A stretch of 64,000 nucleotides of DNA. Origin: Sophora flavescens (taxonomy: Eukaryota > Streptophyta > Magnoliopsida > Fabales > Fabaceae). How positions within the stretch are numbered: the stretch's first letter is position 1; the number at the start of each line of letters is the position of its first letter. Both the position numbers and the translations under genes were made by a program. Below the pieces are notes generated by a model. It made no database searches and was not told the DNA's origin. It was given only the letters and a program-made list of their open reading frames with translations. Location: NCBI GenBank assembly GCA_030762895.1, contig CM061064.1, positions 137,561,847 to 137,625,846 on the forward strand. Direction: 5' to 3'. Below, piece by piece: positions 1 through 9,596 of the stretch.

Positions 1-1488
1 CTTCCAAAACAGAAATAAGAAAGGTCCAATCTAAAGTATCAAAAGCCTTCATTATATCTAGCTTCATAGCCAAGTTACCACCAAAGGATCTGTGGTCAAC
101 AAAATTTGTGGCTTCAGAGGAAATACAAATACATTCTTTGATATTTCTACCATTCACAAATCCTCTTTGTTGAGGAGATAGAATCTTTGGAGCAATTTGA
201 GCAAGTCTATCAGCTAAAACCTTTGTAATTATCTTGAACTGGAAGTTGGCTAAGGCAATAGGCCTAAAGTCCTCTATTTTAACAGCATTCTGAATTTTAG
301 GGATTAGAACAACAAAATTTGAGTTTAGATTTGGCATAAGCCATCCCAGAGTGAAAAATTGGTTTACTGAATCACAAACATCTTGGCCAATTATATCCCA
401 AAAGGATTGATAGAAGCAACCTCCAAATCCATCAGGCCCTGGAGCACCTTCATTGTTCATACCAAAAAACTGCGTTTTTAATTTCATCATTGGATGGCAA
501 TCTAGTCAGGAAATCATTAGTTGAGTCTGTTACAGCAGTTGGCACAGTTTTGCTAATGAGATCATTCTACTGACAGTCAGCAGGAGCAGCATACAGCTTT
601 TCAAAGTAGCTAATCACATGTTGTGCAATATCATTCTGATTATCAAGAATATCCTCACCATTCTTTAACATGACATTGATTTTGAGTATACCTGATTTTA
701 GTAAGCCTGTGGAAGAAGCCTGTGTTTCTATCCCCTTGACAATGCCGTTTGACCCTAGACTTCTCTCACCAGAACTCCTCTTCAATATTCAAAGCCTGAT
801 TCAATTCTGTTTGAGCCAGAATTTCCTGTTCCAACAAGTCTTCAGTGGCACCACAAGTATCAATTTGCTTCTGAATACTATCTACAGCAGTTATGGCTGA
901 CTGAACTCTTAGATGGATATTTCCAAATACAAGTTTATTCCATGATTTCAGCTCATGTTTAAGAGCCTTTAGTTTCTGAGACAAAATAAACATTGAGCAG
1001 CCCTCAACTTGTCTTTCCCAAACTTCTTTAATCAATCTTTTCAAGTCTGGATGTCCAATCCACATTTTATGAAATTTGAATGAAGTTGGATAAGTCTCTA
1101 ACATTTTCTTGGAAGTCAGCAACAATGGAAAATGATCTGATTGTGATCTTACCAAAGTGCAGCACACAGTGGAGTTCCAAGAATCAAGCCAAACTTCATT
1201 ACATAAACTTATTAGCACACAGTGGAGTTGAGAAGAAATGGAGAGCACAGTAGGATTCAATTAAATTTTACATAATCCCCAAAGATTAGGAGTATGGTCA
1301 TTCCTATTATTAAGACAAAAAATCTTTAAATTAAGCTGATTCCAATAAGAAATAGGAACCTGAGTAACCTCAATCCAAGGTTCAGATAAGAATGCAATAT
1401 TTGGCTTGTTTGTAAGACACAGATTCTTAAAAATTGTTCTTGTATCAGAGTTTCCAAACCCTCTACAATTCCAATAGAGAGCCTTCAT
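1..1488 (-). pseudogene. LINE ORF2 remnant (endonuclease plus reverse transcriptase), broken
   Basis: ORF2 starts at about 1488 on the minus strand and would encode an endonuclease/exonuclease/phosphatase-fold nuclease followed by reverse transcriptase. The first 75 residues (to 1261) match the N-terminal endonuclease strand and ExxW region (SEPWIEV). The next open segment (766-1260) begins near the C-terminal endonuclease motif SDHFPLLL, so the central part of the nuclease is missing. The downstream segment (567-785) covers the region before RT, and 1-560 holds RT blocks. Several frame changes and stops occur. A 14-nt direct repeat (cacacagtggagtt) lies near 1165 and 1214. Confidence 0.75.
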
Positions 1489-2259
1489 TAAGCATAGTGT
1501 TTTGGGCCATCCCTTAGCCGGGCAACATTCCTTTGTGCTTTGGCAACCTTTGTAGCCTTTTGTCTAATTCTCTTCTTCATAGACTTAGTAACTACAACAG
1601 TATAACCTGCATCTTGTTGGAGCTGAATTGGCACCTCTACTAAGTACTTGCTTGGATCAGCTACAGATATTGGGATAGGTTGTTCATCATCTGATCCCTC
1701 TTCATCATTGCTCCAAAGAGTACTAACTATTTGCATGTCCGCAGCCACAGTTGGATTTCTAATACTGCTAATGGGAGTAACAGGAGATTCTCTAGCCATT
1801 AATCCCAAAGCATTATTATTTCTTATAGTGTCCCTGCTACTTTTGCTGACAGTGGCAGATTGAGAATCTGCTACTATAGTATCATCAGATTTTGAGTTCT
1901 GCTCAATATGAATTGGAGACTGAAAGCCTTTATCCAAAATTCTATCATCATGTTGGTCCTCTGTGGCATCCTGATTCCTAGAATCATTGACAATAGAGAT
2001 CACAATGTTTTGAAGATTGCCTTCCTCAGGATGAACAAATCCAAGAAGAGGATCCACAGATTGCTCAGCCTCGGGATCATTTAGAGGGACATTATTAACA
2101 CCCAAAAAAGCTTTAGGGTCAACAATAGTCTCAACTGAAACCAATTTTGTGTGACTGGGACCTGCCATATCTGCCAAATTCTCATTTTCAGTGGATTGTT
2201 TATCCTGAACAATGGCTGCAAGGAAAGCCCGATGTTTGGAGGAAAATTTATCATAATTT
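1488..2259 (-). pseudogene. LINE ORF1 remnant (nucleic-acid-binding gag-like protein, C-terminal part)
   Basis: An open frame runs from inside the adjacent MITE (to 2474) down to 1488; only the part below 2260 is LINE-derived. It is rich in Asp, Glu and Ser in the middle and ends in a basic tail (KSMKKRIRQKATKVAKAQR), as in plant LINE ORF1 proteins between the zinc knuckle and the C-terminus. No CCHC knuckle is visible, so the N-terminal region is lost. Its stop codon overlaps the ORF2 start in a TAATG arrangement near 1486-1490. The product would not be functional alone. Confidence 0.65.
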
Positions 2260-2570
2260 GGGTGCGTTTGGATAAACAACTTAATTAAGAGCTTATCACA
2301 TAAGACCTTATCGCATGAGAGCTTAAAGAAAGAAAAAGAAAGAAAAAGACATGAGATGATTCGAATAGTGAAAAACATGGAGAGGATGTTTAGTGCATAA
2401 GCTCTTATGATAATTTCGTAAGCTTCTCCCAGTGACTTATGAAAATAACTCAAAAACTCTTTATGGGATGTCATAAGTTATTTTTATAAGCTCCGCCAAA
2501 TACACTGTATAAGAGCTTATGTCATCAGATAAGTTAAAAGGAGCTTAAATAAACCCTTCCAAACGCCACC
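2260..2570. mobile_element. MITE with GG(G)TG(G)CGTTTGGA terminal inverted repeats
   Basis: The left end reads GGGTGCGTTTGGATAAAC. The right end, reverse complemented, reads GGTGGCGTTTGGAAGGGT. The 311-bp interior is AT-rich and largely self-complementary, with repeated AGCTTAT motifs. These are features of a short non-autonomous DNA transposon (hAT- or PIF-like MITE). No clear TSD was found, because the left flank is LINE and the right flank is a different repeat. It supplies the N-terminal codons of the apparent 1488-2474 reading frame. Confidence 0.7.
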
Positions 2571-2580
2571 TAAGTGTAAG

Positions 2581-3218
2581 AGGTGTAACACCAAATCTGG
2601 ATCGTTAAACTTAATTAATCCAACGGATTATAATATTTTAATTAAAATTTTTTTTTAAAAAAAAACTAGAAAACAATCACGTGACCCCTTATCCTTGCTT
2701 TTTATATTTTGTTCTTCTTCTCGACCGTTTCTTTCGCCAAACCTTCTTCTCTGCTTAGGAGTTTCGAGGTAGTTGAAGCACCCCACATCACGCCACGCCG
2801 CCTTCGAAGAGCGCCACGCCACGCCTCGTCAAAGAACACCACGCCACGTCGCCGTCGAAGTACGCCACGACTCGTCGGAGTACGACAAGATGCTGACGAC
2901 GCACGCCACGCCACGCCTCCCCTCGCCGCGCCAGACCATGCCACACCGTCACCGACACACAGTCACCATTCTTCTCTGTTACGAGCTTTTGAGGAGGACG
3001 TCTCGCCGCCGTCGAAGGGTGTGACTTCTTTCCATTCAAGTATATAATTTTTTGTTTAGTGAGAGGAGAAGAGAATTTTTCATACCTGATTCAGCACCAA
3101 TTTTATACTTTTTTGCTTGTTTGGACCATGTTTTTTTCCTTTTTATTTGAAATAATGACCACAATACTTTTGTTTCAATTCATTTTTTATGATTCAATAT
3201 CATTTGCAACATTGTTCT
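2581..3218. repeat. Dispersed repeat, copy 1 (GC-rich ACGCC motif block, MULE-terminus-like)
   Basis: This block recurs almost unchanged at 17625-18255. It starts with AGGTGTAACA and contains ATCCAACGGATTATAAT and CACGTGACCCC. These resemble the inner features of the long TIRs at 16566-17556 (atccaacggcttaaat, cacgtgacc), so it may be one terminus of a related Mutator-like element. From 2780 to 2990 it carries many ACGCCACG repeats, which create long arginine-rich open frames on both strands. Those frames have no recognisable domain and are treated as compositional. No opposite terminus was found. Confidence 0.7.
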
Positions 3219-3957
3219 TAATTAAATGGTTATCAATTGATTCTGTGAATTATTGTGTTAAAGACTGTTGTTACAGCAATTATGCACATAAGTCGTCCAA
3301 CATTGAGACAATCTGTTTTCCTGGTTTATTCTGCTGATGTGATGTACTCTGGTGTAAGTAGTTGCTAGTTAAAATTGATTCTAATTTTATCTCTCGTGAC
3401 AAGATGCCAGCCAGATGAATCTATTTTTCTGGTTCAAACTGGTGGTGTCGAATGTTTTTTTTTCTGGTTGTGAAAGTCTTCAATAATTTAGCCATTTGCA
3501 GGTTTTTACACTTGAGTTGTTTAGGTAAATTCTACAGGTCTGGAATGTTTCTATTGGTCTTAAAATGACTATAATAAAGCAAAGTGGAACTATGGTGCAG
3601 ACGACTAAGATTGCCTCGAGTTGTTGGAAGCAACATTCTAGCTGGTTTTGCATGATGTATATTTATTGGATTTAGAATGTAGTATTCTAGTAGTAATCTT
3701 CATATTTGGCTTAGGAAAAAAAAACAGACAAAGATGGTTACATTGTAAAAGACAACATCTTATTCATATAAACTTGATCATTGATACAATGCAAACATTT
3801 GATGCATCAAAGCTCATAAAACTTTTGTATTAGTGAGTAGCAACTCAATAAACATTCAACAATTTCATCTATTTACATTTTACAGTAACCACAGCCCCTG
3901 GCTCCCAAAAACAAAATTCCTAAATTTTTTTAAACACTAATATAATGGGAGTATCCA
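3219..3957. other. Non-coding stretch, no feature recognised
   Basis: AT-rich sequence after repeat copy 1. It is absent from copy 2 of that repeat, so similarity ends at its left edge. Short open frames here show no family resemblance. Confidence 0.5.
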
Positions 3958-4194
3958 TCACAGACTTCTAAGGCAGATGCTTGATGAGGCAAGAATATTT
4001 GCAATAAGTTCAGGAAGTGCAGGATCATCTTCTGACAGAGGTGAGAACACAACAGCAATTGCTGTATGCCTTGCTCTGATTTTTGTTGCTACAAGTTGGT
4101 AAAAAATCCACCTCAGCTTAATACTCAGGATCCAAGTAGCAGTAAATTCCATTATGAATAATGCATGTCCAATTCCAAATAGCAACCAGAGCAA
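3958..4194 (-). CDS. Unrecognised short minus-strand reading frame, possible terminal exon
   Basis: A 78-codon open frame has a hydrophobic first third followed by KIRARHTAIAVVFSPLSEDD and ends at a stop at 3958. Upstream on the same strand, near 4384-4440, an ATG-initiated stretch (MARLQQKVAEEIV) is followed by a GT dinucleotide, and an AG-preceded stretch lies near 4275. Together they could be exons of a small gene. I recognise no family, and the middle part has stops in the obvious frames, so this may equally be a decayed fragment. Confidence 0.2.
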   Translation of the reverse strand: MLWLLFGIGHALFIMEFTATWILSIKLRWIFYQLVATKIRARHTAIAVVFSPLSEDDPALPELIANILASSSICLRSL

Positions 4195-4550
4195 GAGACC
4201 AAATTATATGCAATCGGTATTTACCCTTTCCTTCACATTCTATTTCCAATCATCAGAAATAAATGGCATTTTCTGCAAAAATTAAAAGAAAGACAGTAAA
4301 AGAAAGTCTCAGTGACAAATAATTAAGGACAAATCCCTAGGAAAGCAAATAGATGAGGCTATACCTTTTGCTTGGCCAGATCTTCATACCCATTACAATC
4401 TCTTCTGCAACTTTCTGCTGCAATCTCGCCATTGAAACCATGAAATCAGATCAAATTCTAAATTTATGACTTACAGTTCAGCTGTACAACAATAACTGCA
4501 CTAAATCAGATCAAGTTCTATTTTTTGTGTTGAAACAAGAAAGTCAGACA

Positions 4551-4888
4551 ATTCAGGACCCGTTTGTTATAGATTAAAAAATAAGTGAATCTGACATTGA
4601 ATAATTTAGAGATTATTTTTAGAGAAAAAAAAAAAAACAAGTTGTTTTGCGTTTGTTTATAATCATAAGAATCACTTTTTTGAAGATATGTAGTGAGAAA
4701 AAATGATTTTTTTTTTCAAAAGCTGATAGAAGTAGCCTTTGATTTTAGCCTCAAAAATGATTTTTTTTTAAAAAAAAATCTTTTTTGTGAAAAGCTTAAA
4801 TAAACAACTTCAAACTCATTAAAAATGATTTTTTTCTTAATAAAAGTGATTTTCTCTTCAAAAAATCTGTAACAAACGGGTTCTGAAT
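4551..4888. mobile_element. TIR element (MITE) with ATTCAG(G/A)ACCCGTTTGTTA ends
   Basis: The left terminus reads ATTCAGGACCCGTTTGTTAT. The right terminus, reverse complemented, reads ATTCAGAACCCGTTTGTTAC. The interior is A/T-rich with runs of T and repeated AAAATGATTTTT motifs that can fold back. It has no coding capacity. TIR length is about 25 bp with few mismatches. No convincing TSD is visible, so the superfamily is uncertain. Confidence 0.7.
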
Positions 4889-5541
4889 AAGAGCAAATAA
4901 GCTGAGCACTACGTATTGAACAACAAAATATGAGCATGGTATAAATTTTCAGATATAATAATTATATTTGTGGTAGCCCATCCGCAGGTACTTGGTCAAT
5001 AGCAGTAAATCCCACTGAGTCCATCCCCTAATAGTTTTCTTGGATTTTTTTTCACTTTCTTGACCCCCTATAATGAAGCAAAGTAGATGGAAAACTCTCA
5101 AATTCTGAGTCTCAAACATTAAAATATGACTCAAGTCTTGTTTCTTGAATGAATGGCACATATCACACTAGCTATACAAGCAACTGACCCGATCCTCATT
5201 CTTCCCTCAAGTCAAATTGCATTCTGCATCATGTCAACCCATCACAAGTAACAAAGTAAAATAAAAGTAATACAAGACTTAAAAGTCACAACACATACTA
5301 CTAATATCCATTATTTTGTGAGATTAACTTACAACGCATACCAGTAATGATCCATAACCATAACAGTAATACCAAGTTTGAGAATTTTCCTTTCTTTCCC
5401 AGCATTTACAGCTTATCAATTGATCCAAAATCCACATGCATCAGGAAAAAAAAATGAAGAAAGCAATAGAGAGGAATTGAAATTCACATTGAAATTGACT
5501 GAAATTCATATTGCTGCAAACCAAGCAAATCATGATTTTTT
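4889..5541. other. Non-coding flank downstream of the MADS-box gene
   Basis: This stretch lies 3' of the minus-strand MADS gene and would include its 3' UTR next to 5541. Short open frames (for example 4949-5161 minus) have no recognisable domain. Confidence 0.5.
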
Positions 5542-6285
5542 TCAGAGTAATGGGTTTGGCCAAAACCCATTATCGAGATCGTTTTCTCCAAATGGCATAG
5601 TCTCATATCCATGACCATTGATCAAATCCATAAACCACTGCATTGGCACGTTGTTATCAGCTGCATTGTTATTCATCTCCAATCCATGACCATGATCCAT
5701 CGGTGTGATCTCTTCATTCTTGGCCACCCTATCAGCCAGTGACAGTGCTGGTGGTGGTGGTGCCATTTGGGTTTGGCTTGGAGTTGGAATCATATTATTC
5801 TGACCCCTCTTTTCTAGCGTCTCCATCCTTCTAGCAATGTCCTTCAGGTTCTGGTCAATCAACCATGCAAGATCATTCAAATCAAGCATGCTTATGTTGT
5901 TATGCACAATATTTCCAGCACTGAGGTACTGAAACATGAGCTGAGTCATCTCTTTCTCCCTGTTGTCCTTCCTCAGTTTCTTCACTTGTTCCATAGCCTT
6001 CAGGATCCTTTGCTTTAGAAAAGTTTCTTGGTTCACCATCTTCTTGCTTTGCTCCAACTCAGGCATGTTCCTGAACTTTGCAAGCACCCTTTGGACCCCC
6101 CAAGGGGAGGGCCAAACCTCAGGTTGAGGATCATAAGGGCTATAAACAATAGCACAAGCTTCAATGCCACAAAGGATGCTCAGTTCATCAACCTTCTTCA
6201 ATAGACCCTTCTTCCTTTTCTTGTATGTTGCCTTCCTTGCATAGTCATTGACAATGAAGGCTAGTTTCACCTTTTTCCTAGTCAT
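5542..6285 (-). CDS. Type I M-gamma MADS-box transcription factor, AGL80-like
   Basis: A single-exon frame of 247 codons, the usual form for type I MADS genes. Residues 1-60 are the MADS DNA-binding domain, opening MTRKKVKLAFIVNDYARKAT, with KKRKKGLLKKVDELSILCG and the M-gamma signature AIVYSP followed by EVWPS. Residues 70-165 form a helical, charged region (KQRILKAMEQVKKLRKDN), probably for dimerisation. The C-terminus is rich in Asn, Pro and Gly. AGL80 relatives act in the nucleus and in Arabidopsis are needed for central cell and endosperm development, usually as heterodimers with M-alpha partners. That role here is inference. The start fits the domain exactly, with a TATA box about 80 bp upstream. 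No frameshift or stop is present, and it is the best intact host gene in the window. Confidence 0.92.
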   Translation of the reverse strand: MTRKKVKLAFIVNDYARKATYKKRKKGLLKKVDELSILCGIEACAIVYSPYDPQPEVWPSPWGVQRVLAKFRNMPELEQSKKMVNQETFLKQRILKAMEQVKKLRKDNREKEMTQLMFQYLSAGNIVHNNISMLDLNDLAWLIDQNLKDIARRMETLEKRGQNNMIPTPSQTQMAPPPPALSLADRVAKNEEITPMDHGHGLEMNNNAADNNVPMQWFMDLINGHGYETMPFGENDLDNGFWPNPLL

Positions 6286-6362
6286 GGTTGTGATCAGAAA
6301 AGAAAAGGGAAGAGGAAGAGAAAATTGAGAGAAGTGATTTTTCTTATCACTGATAAGCTCTT

Positions 6363-6371
6363 CTTATATAG
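6363..6371 (-). promoter_or_regulatory. TATA box of the AGL80-like gene
   Basis: On the minus strand the sequence is CTATATAAG, about 80 bp upstream of the MADS start codon. A transcription start 25-35 bp downstream would leave a leader of about 45-50 nt. Placement and sequence fit a plant core promoter; it has not been tested. Confidence 0.5.
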
Positions 6372-6883
6372 AGCAATGTGAGATGCATAGTTTGGTTTTA
6401 CAACGAGTCATTTGTTGATGGGATTGTGTTATATGGCTAAATAGACTACACTGTAAAATATCACTTTAAAATTTAAATGTCATTCCTTCTATGGGGGATT
6501 TGAGAAATCAAGCGCTTTTATGACATTCAAGTTGTATAATTCACCATAAGAGTGGATAATTCATATTGATTGCTAGTGAGTAGGATATGAGTAAGTAATT
6601 CAATTGATTGTGTTGGTGACAGAGGGTTGTTGTGAGTAAAAAATCTTATTTTCAATATTGGATCCATGCACAGTTAGATTATAGTATCATTTTAATAGAG
6701 AATTGAACATCAAATCGTTATAATATTCACAAAAATACATAACAATATTTGATTACAAAATGAGTCTAAAAGTTTTTTATGCATATAAAAGTTAAACCAA
6801 ATAAAAATATTTGATTTCAAAATGACCCAAAAACTGCTTCAAGGCCATGGGACAAAAATCGAGATTGCTTTGTAATGGGTGAA
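6372..6883. other. Upstream region of the AGL80-like gene
   Basis: AT-rich intergenic sequence, presumably including distal promoter DNA. I found no coding or repeat structure in it. Confidence 0.4.
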
Positions 6884-6911
6884 GGTGGAGGTGGAGGTGG
6901 AGGTGGAGGTG
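6884..6911. repeat. GGTGGA hexanucleotide microsatellite
   Basis: About four and a half tandem copies of GGTGGA. It stands out as G-rich within AT-rich DNA. Confidence 0.85.
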
Positions 6912-7051
6912 AAGGGAGTCTTGGTAAGAAAGGATTTAACTTTTTCTAACCGTGCAAAGAGAATTAAATTTTCATATCATTTTTGTCCTTTTGTTGTTTA
7001 TCATCGTCAAGTGATTGCTCGCCTCTGGTAATATCGCCTGAACGTGTAAAT

Positions 7052-7362
7052 TTTAGGTTTAATTATTGAGTTAGTCTTTGAACTATTTATGAATTTTTAA
7101 TTAGGTCTTCGGATTAAAAAAATAATAATTAGGTCCCTGAGCTTATATAAAAAATTTAATTGGGTCTCTAAACTAAAAAGTTTCTAATTGGGTCCCTGAA
7201 CTTATATTATATTTTCAATTAGGTCCCTAAAGTAAAAGGGTGACTATCTAAAATAAAAATCAATAAAATGATAGATGATGAAATTTAAAATAAAAAAAAC
7301 ATTGTTTGACAAAATAATAAAATGACAATAGACAAAAATCAGAGAAAAAACTCACTATTTAA

Positions 7363-7417
<55 letters not shown>

Positions 7418-7855
7418 TTAAAAATTAAACTTAGTGAGAAAAATTATTATTTAGCATAATAATTAAATGAAAATAGATAAATTTGAGAGACAAATTAAAT
7501 TTAGTTCTTTAAATGATAATAACAAAATAATGAAATATTATTATTTTAAAAAGTGAGTTTTCCTCTCATATTCATCTTTTATCATTTTATTATTATGTCA
7601 AACAATATAATTTTTTAAAAAGTTCAACATCTATCATTTTATTATTTTTTATTTTACATATTTACCTTTTTTACTTTAGGGATTTAATTGAAAATTGTAT
7701 ATAAGTTCAGGGACCCAATTAAAAAATTTTTAGTTCAGGGACCCAATTGAAAATTTTATATAAGTTCAGGGACCTAATTAGAAACGTTTTTAGTTTGGGG
7801 ACTTAATTGAAAATTCACAAATAGATTAGGGACCAACTCAATAATTAAACCTAAA
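7052..7855. mobile_element. Foldback / MULE-like element, almost entirely an inverted repeat
   Basis: The left end TTTAGGTTTAATTATTGAGT matches the reverse complement of the right end (…aactcaataattaaacctaaa). Similarity between the arms continues inward for roughly 350 bp each, through repeated 'AATTAGGTCCCTGA' motifs and matching AAAATGATAGATG blocks, up to the central (AAT)n tract and its partner. There is no coding capacity. Such elements are usually non-autonomous MULEs or foldback transposons. TSD not resolved. Confidence 0.8.
7363..7414. repeat. (AAT)n microsatellite
   Basis: About 17 uninterrupted AAT units inside the left arm of the foldback element. Confidence 0.95.
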
Positions 7856-7916
7856 TTCTACTACAATTTCATATCATTTTCTTTCACTACGCTATGTGTG
7901 TAGTTGCATTTTTTTA

Positions 7917-8098
7917 ATATTAAAAATTCAGGGTAAGGGGACGATGCCTTAATTCAAGACAGATCTTTGGGCTCTATGAGCACTTATAAAAGGATTTACA
8001 TTAACCCCACCCCAAGGAGACTAGTGGGGGTTCGAACGAACTTGCAACTTGTCAGATACGAAACCCTGTCATGCTCCACTAGACCAACCCCTTAAGGT
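7917..8098 (-). mobile_element. tRNA-derived SINE with 16-bp TSD
   Basis: The element is flanked by a perfect 16-bp direct repeat, TAGTTGCATTTTTTTA, at 7901-7916 and 8099-8114. On the minus strand its head begins CCTTAAGGGGTTGGTCTAGT. It contains an A-box-like TGGTCTAGTGG and a B-box-like GTTCGTTCGAACCC about 45 nt later, as in RNA polymerase III promoters of tRNA-derived SINEs. The tail runs into TTAATATTAAAAAAA next to the TSD. Length 182 bp fits a plant SINE. It encodes nothing and relies on LINE machinery. The perfect TSD suggests a fairly recent insertion. Confidence 0.85.
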
Positions 8099-8114
8099 TA
8101 GTTGCATTTTTTTA

Positions 8115-9140
8115 GTTTCTATTTATTTATCTACAGCTATATTACATTATTAATGGCTTTTTTTTAGGTGGCTAGAGGCCGAAGGTTCTTACGGTGGAAG
8201 ATTATCCTTCCCAATTTTGTAGTTTTGGTTGATGATATTTTGTTTGTATACTTTATTATCTTTGAACTTAAGACAAAACTGTTGAGCTGGATGATGATTT
8301 TAGATCCTCCCTGAATTGTTAGCAGGTAATTGTTCTTCTAAATGATTGTTTTACAAAATCTCTGTTTAACCAGTATGAATACTTCATCAACTTTCTAACT
8401 GAAATTATCATTTCACAGCTCATCCATTACAATAGCTCTCAATAACATTCCATTTTGATTGGCATTTTGATTGTTTTAATTGGTATTTACTTTTAAACGT
8501 ATACCCTTAATTGACTTTTATTTCAATAGTAAGAGTGGTTCTTTCCATTATAGCAGTAATAAACCTTGTTGATTCTCTTAATTTAATCAAAAGATTCTGT
8601 CTCTATTCAATTAGACCTTTTTTTTTATATTTTTTATAAACAATTAGGCCATCGTACTGGTCGTCACAAAAAAAATATCCATCCTAAATACATCAAAAGT
8701 AGGCCATTGCAATTTTTTAAATTTTTCATAGATAAATGTTAGTAGTTATGTGTTATGTTAATTTTTTATCCTTTGTCATGGTTTGAATCTTGGACCTCCT
8801 ACTCCTTAACTCCTTCTACCCTTGACTCAAACCAATATATAGACCCTAGCTAGTATCACGATGGAGAGGGACCTGAGATACTAGCATCATGATCGAGACC
8901 CATTTAAGAGAATAAGGTGAGGAGGGAGAGCTCTTTCAGGAAGAGAGAAGCTAGGTGAGGGAAGATTTAGATGGATCCAGTTTTATAAAGTGTCACGGAG
9001 AGGAGAAAGGGTCTTAAACATCACCATAAATTAATTCCATGTAAATGTAAATCAGTGTTTTCTTACTTATGCTAATAAATTAATAATCAAAAGAGGCGGT
9101 AAAGTTCTACCCGGTGAAAACACTTTGGTGTTTTTAGCTA
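8115..9140. other. Intergenic stretch, nothing recognised
   Basis: AT-rich DNA without a supportable gene or terminal repeat. Purine-rich segments near 8860-9010 show no clear feature. Confidence 0.45.
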
Positions 9141-9438
9141 CTCCCTCTGGTCAACCATATAAATGAAAATTCCAAATTTTTTGGTCCAAAATATAAGCAG
9201 ATTTCAATTACTTTCATCTTATTTAATAAAGTTATTCTCAAAATACCTTTCATTTAATATAAACTTTGTTTTCCAATGACTCATTTTATTCTCAACAACA
9301 CTTAATGAATAAGAAGAATGATAATTTAGGTATCAAACTTAATTTTTTATTCACAATGACTCTTTTAAATGATATCAACTAACTACCTTAATATGTATGT
9401 TTTATTCAATTTTTGCTTATAATAGTGACCAGAGGGAG
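9141..9438. mobile_element. Stowaway-like MITE (Tc1/mariner)
   Basis: The termini are CTCCCTCTGGTCA on the left and TGACCAGAGGGAG on the right, perfect inverted repeats of 13 bp, with similarity continuing inward. They are flanked by TA on both sides (9139-9140 and 9439-9440), the expected Tc1/mariner TSD. The CTCCCTC start matches the Stowaway consensus. The 298-bp interior is AT-rich and non-coding. Confidence 0.9.
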
Positions 9439-9596
9439 TACTTGTTTTTGTTTCAAAACAATGGGTATTTTATAAACCAAGGTATAATTAACCAAATTTT
9501 TTCCATGTATAATAGAACTAAGTTGATTTGCCTTGAAAAACAAAACCTTCCATGAGTAATATAGTGGAGTATGAAGTATTTATTTAGATTGATAAT

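Larger units (their letters stand above)
1..2259 (-). mobile_element. Degenerate LINE (non-LTR retrotransposon), 5' and 3' incomplete
   Basis: Reading the minus strand from 2259 down to 1 gives a plant LINE: an acidic ORF1 remnant, the start of an apurinic endonuclease, a linker, and reverse transcriptase at the window edge. The endonuclease start (1261-1488) has the typical LINE motif YWNCRGFGN. The reverse transcriptase at 1-560 contains reading such as QQRGFVNGRNI and KLDIMKAFDTLDW, characteristic of non-LTR RT. Frameshifts, stops and an internal deletion in the endonuclease mean it cannot make full-length ORF2. The 5' side ends where a MITE begins at 2260, and the 3' part lies outside the window. 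Confidence 0.88.

Noticed and set aside
2702..3047. Arginine- and histidine-rich frames on both strands (and the same at 17744-18084)
   Set aside because: Produced by the ACGCC repeat; open in several frames at once and present in both repeat copies.
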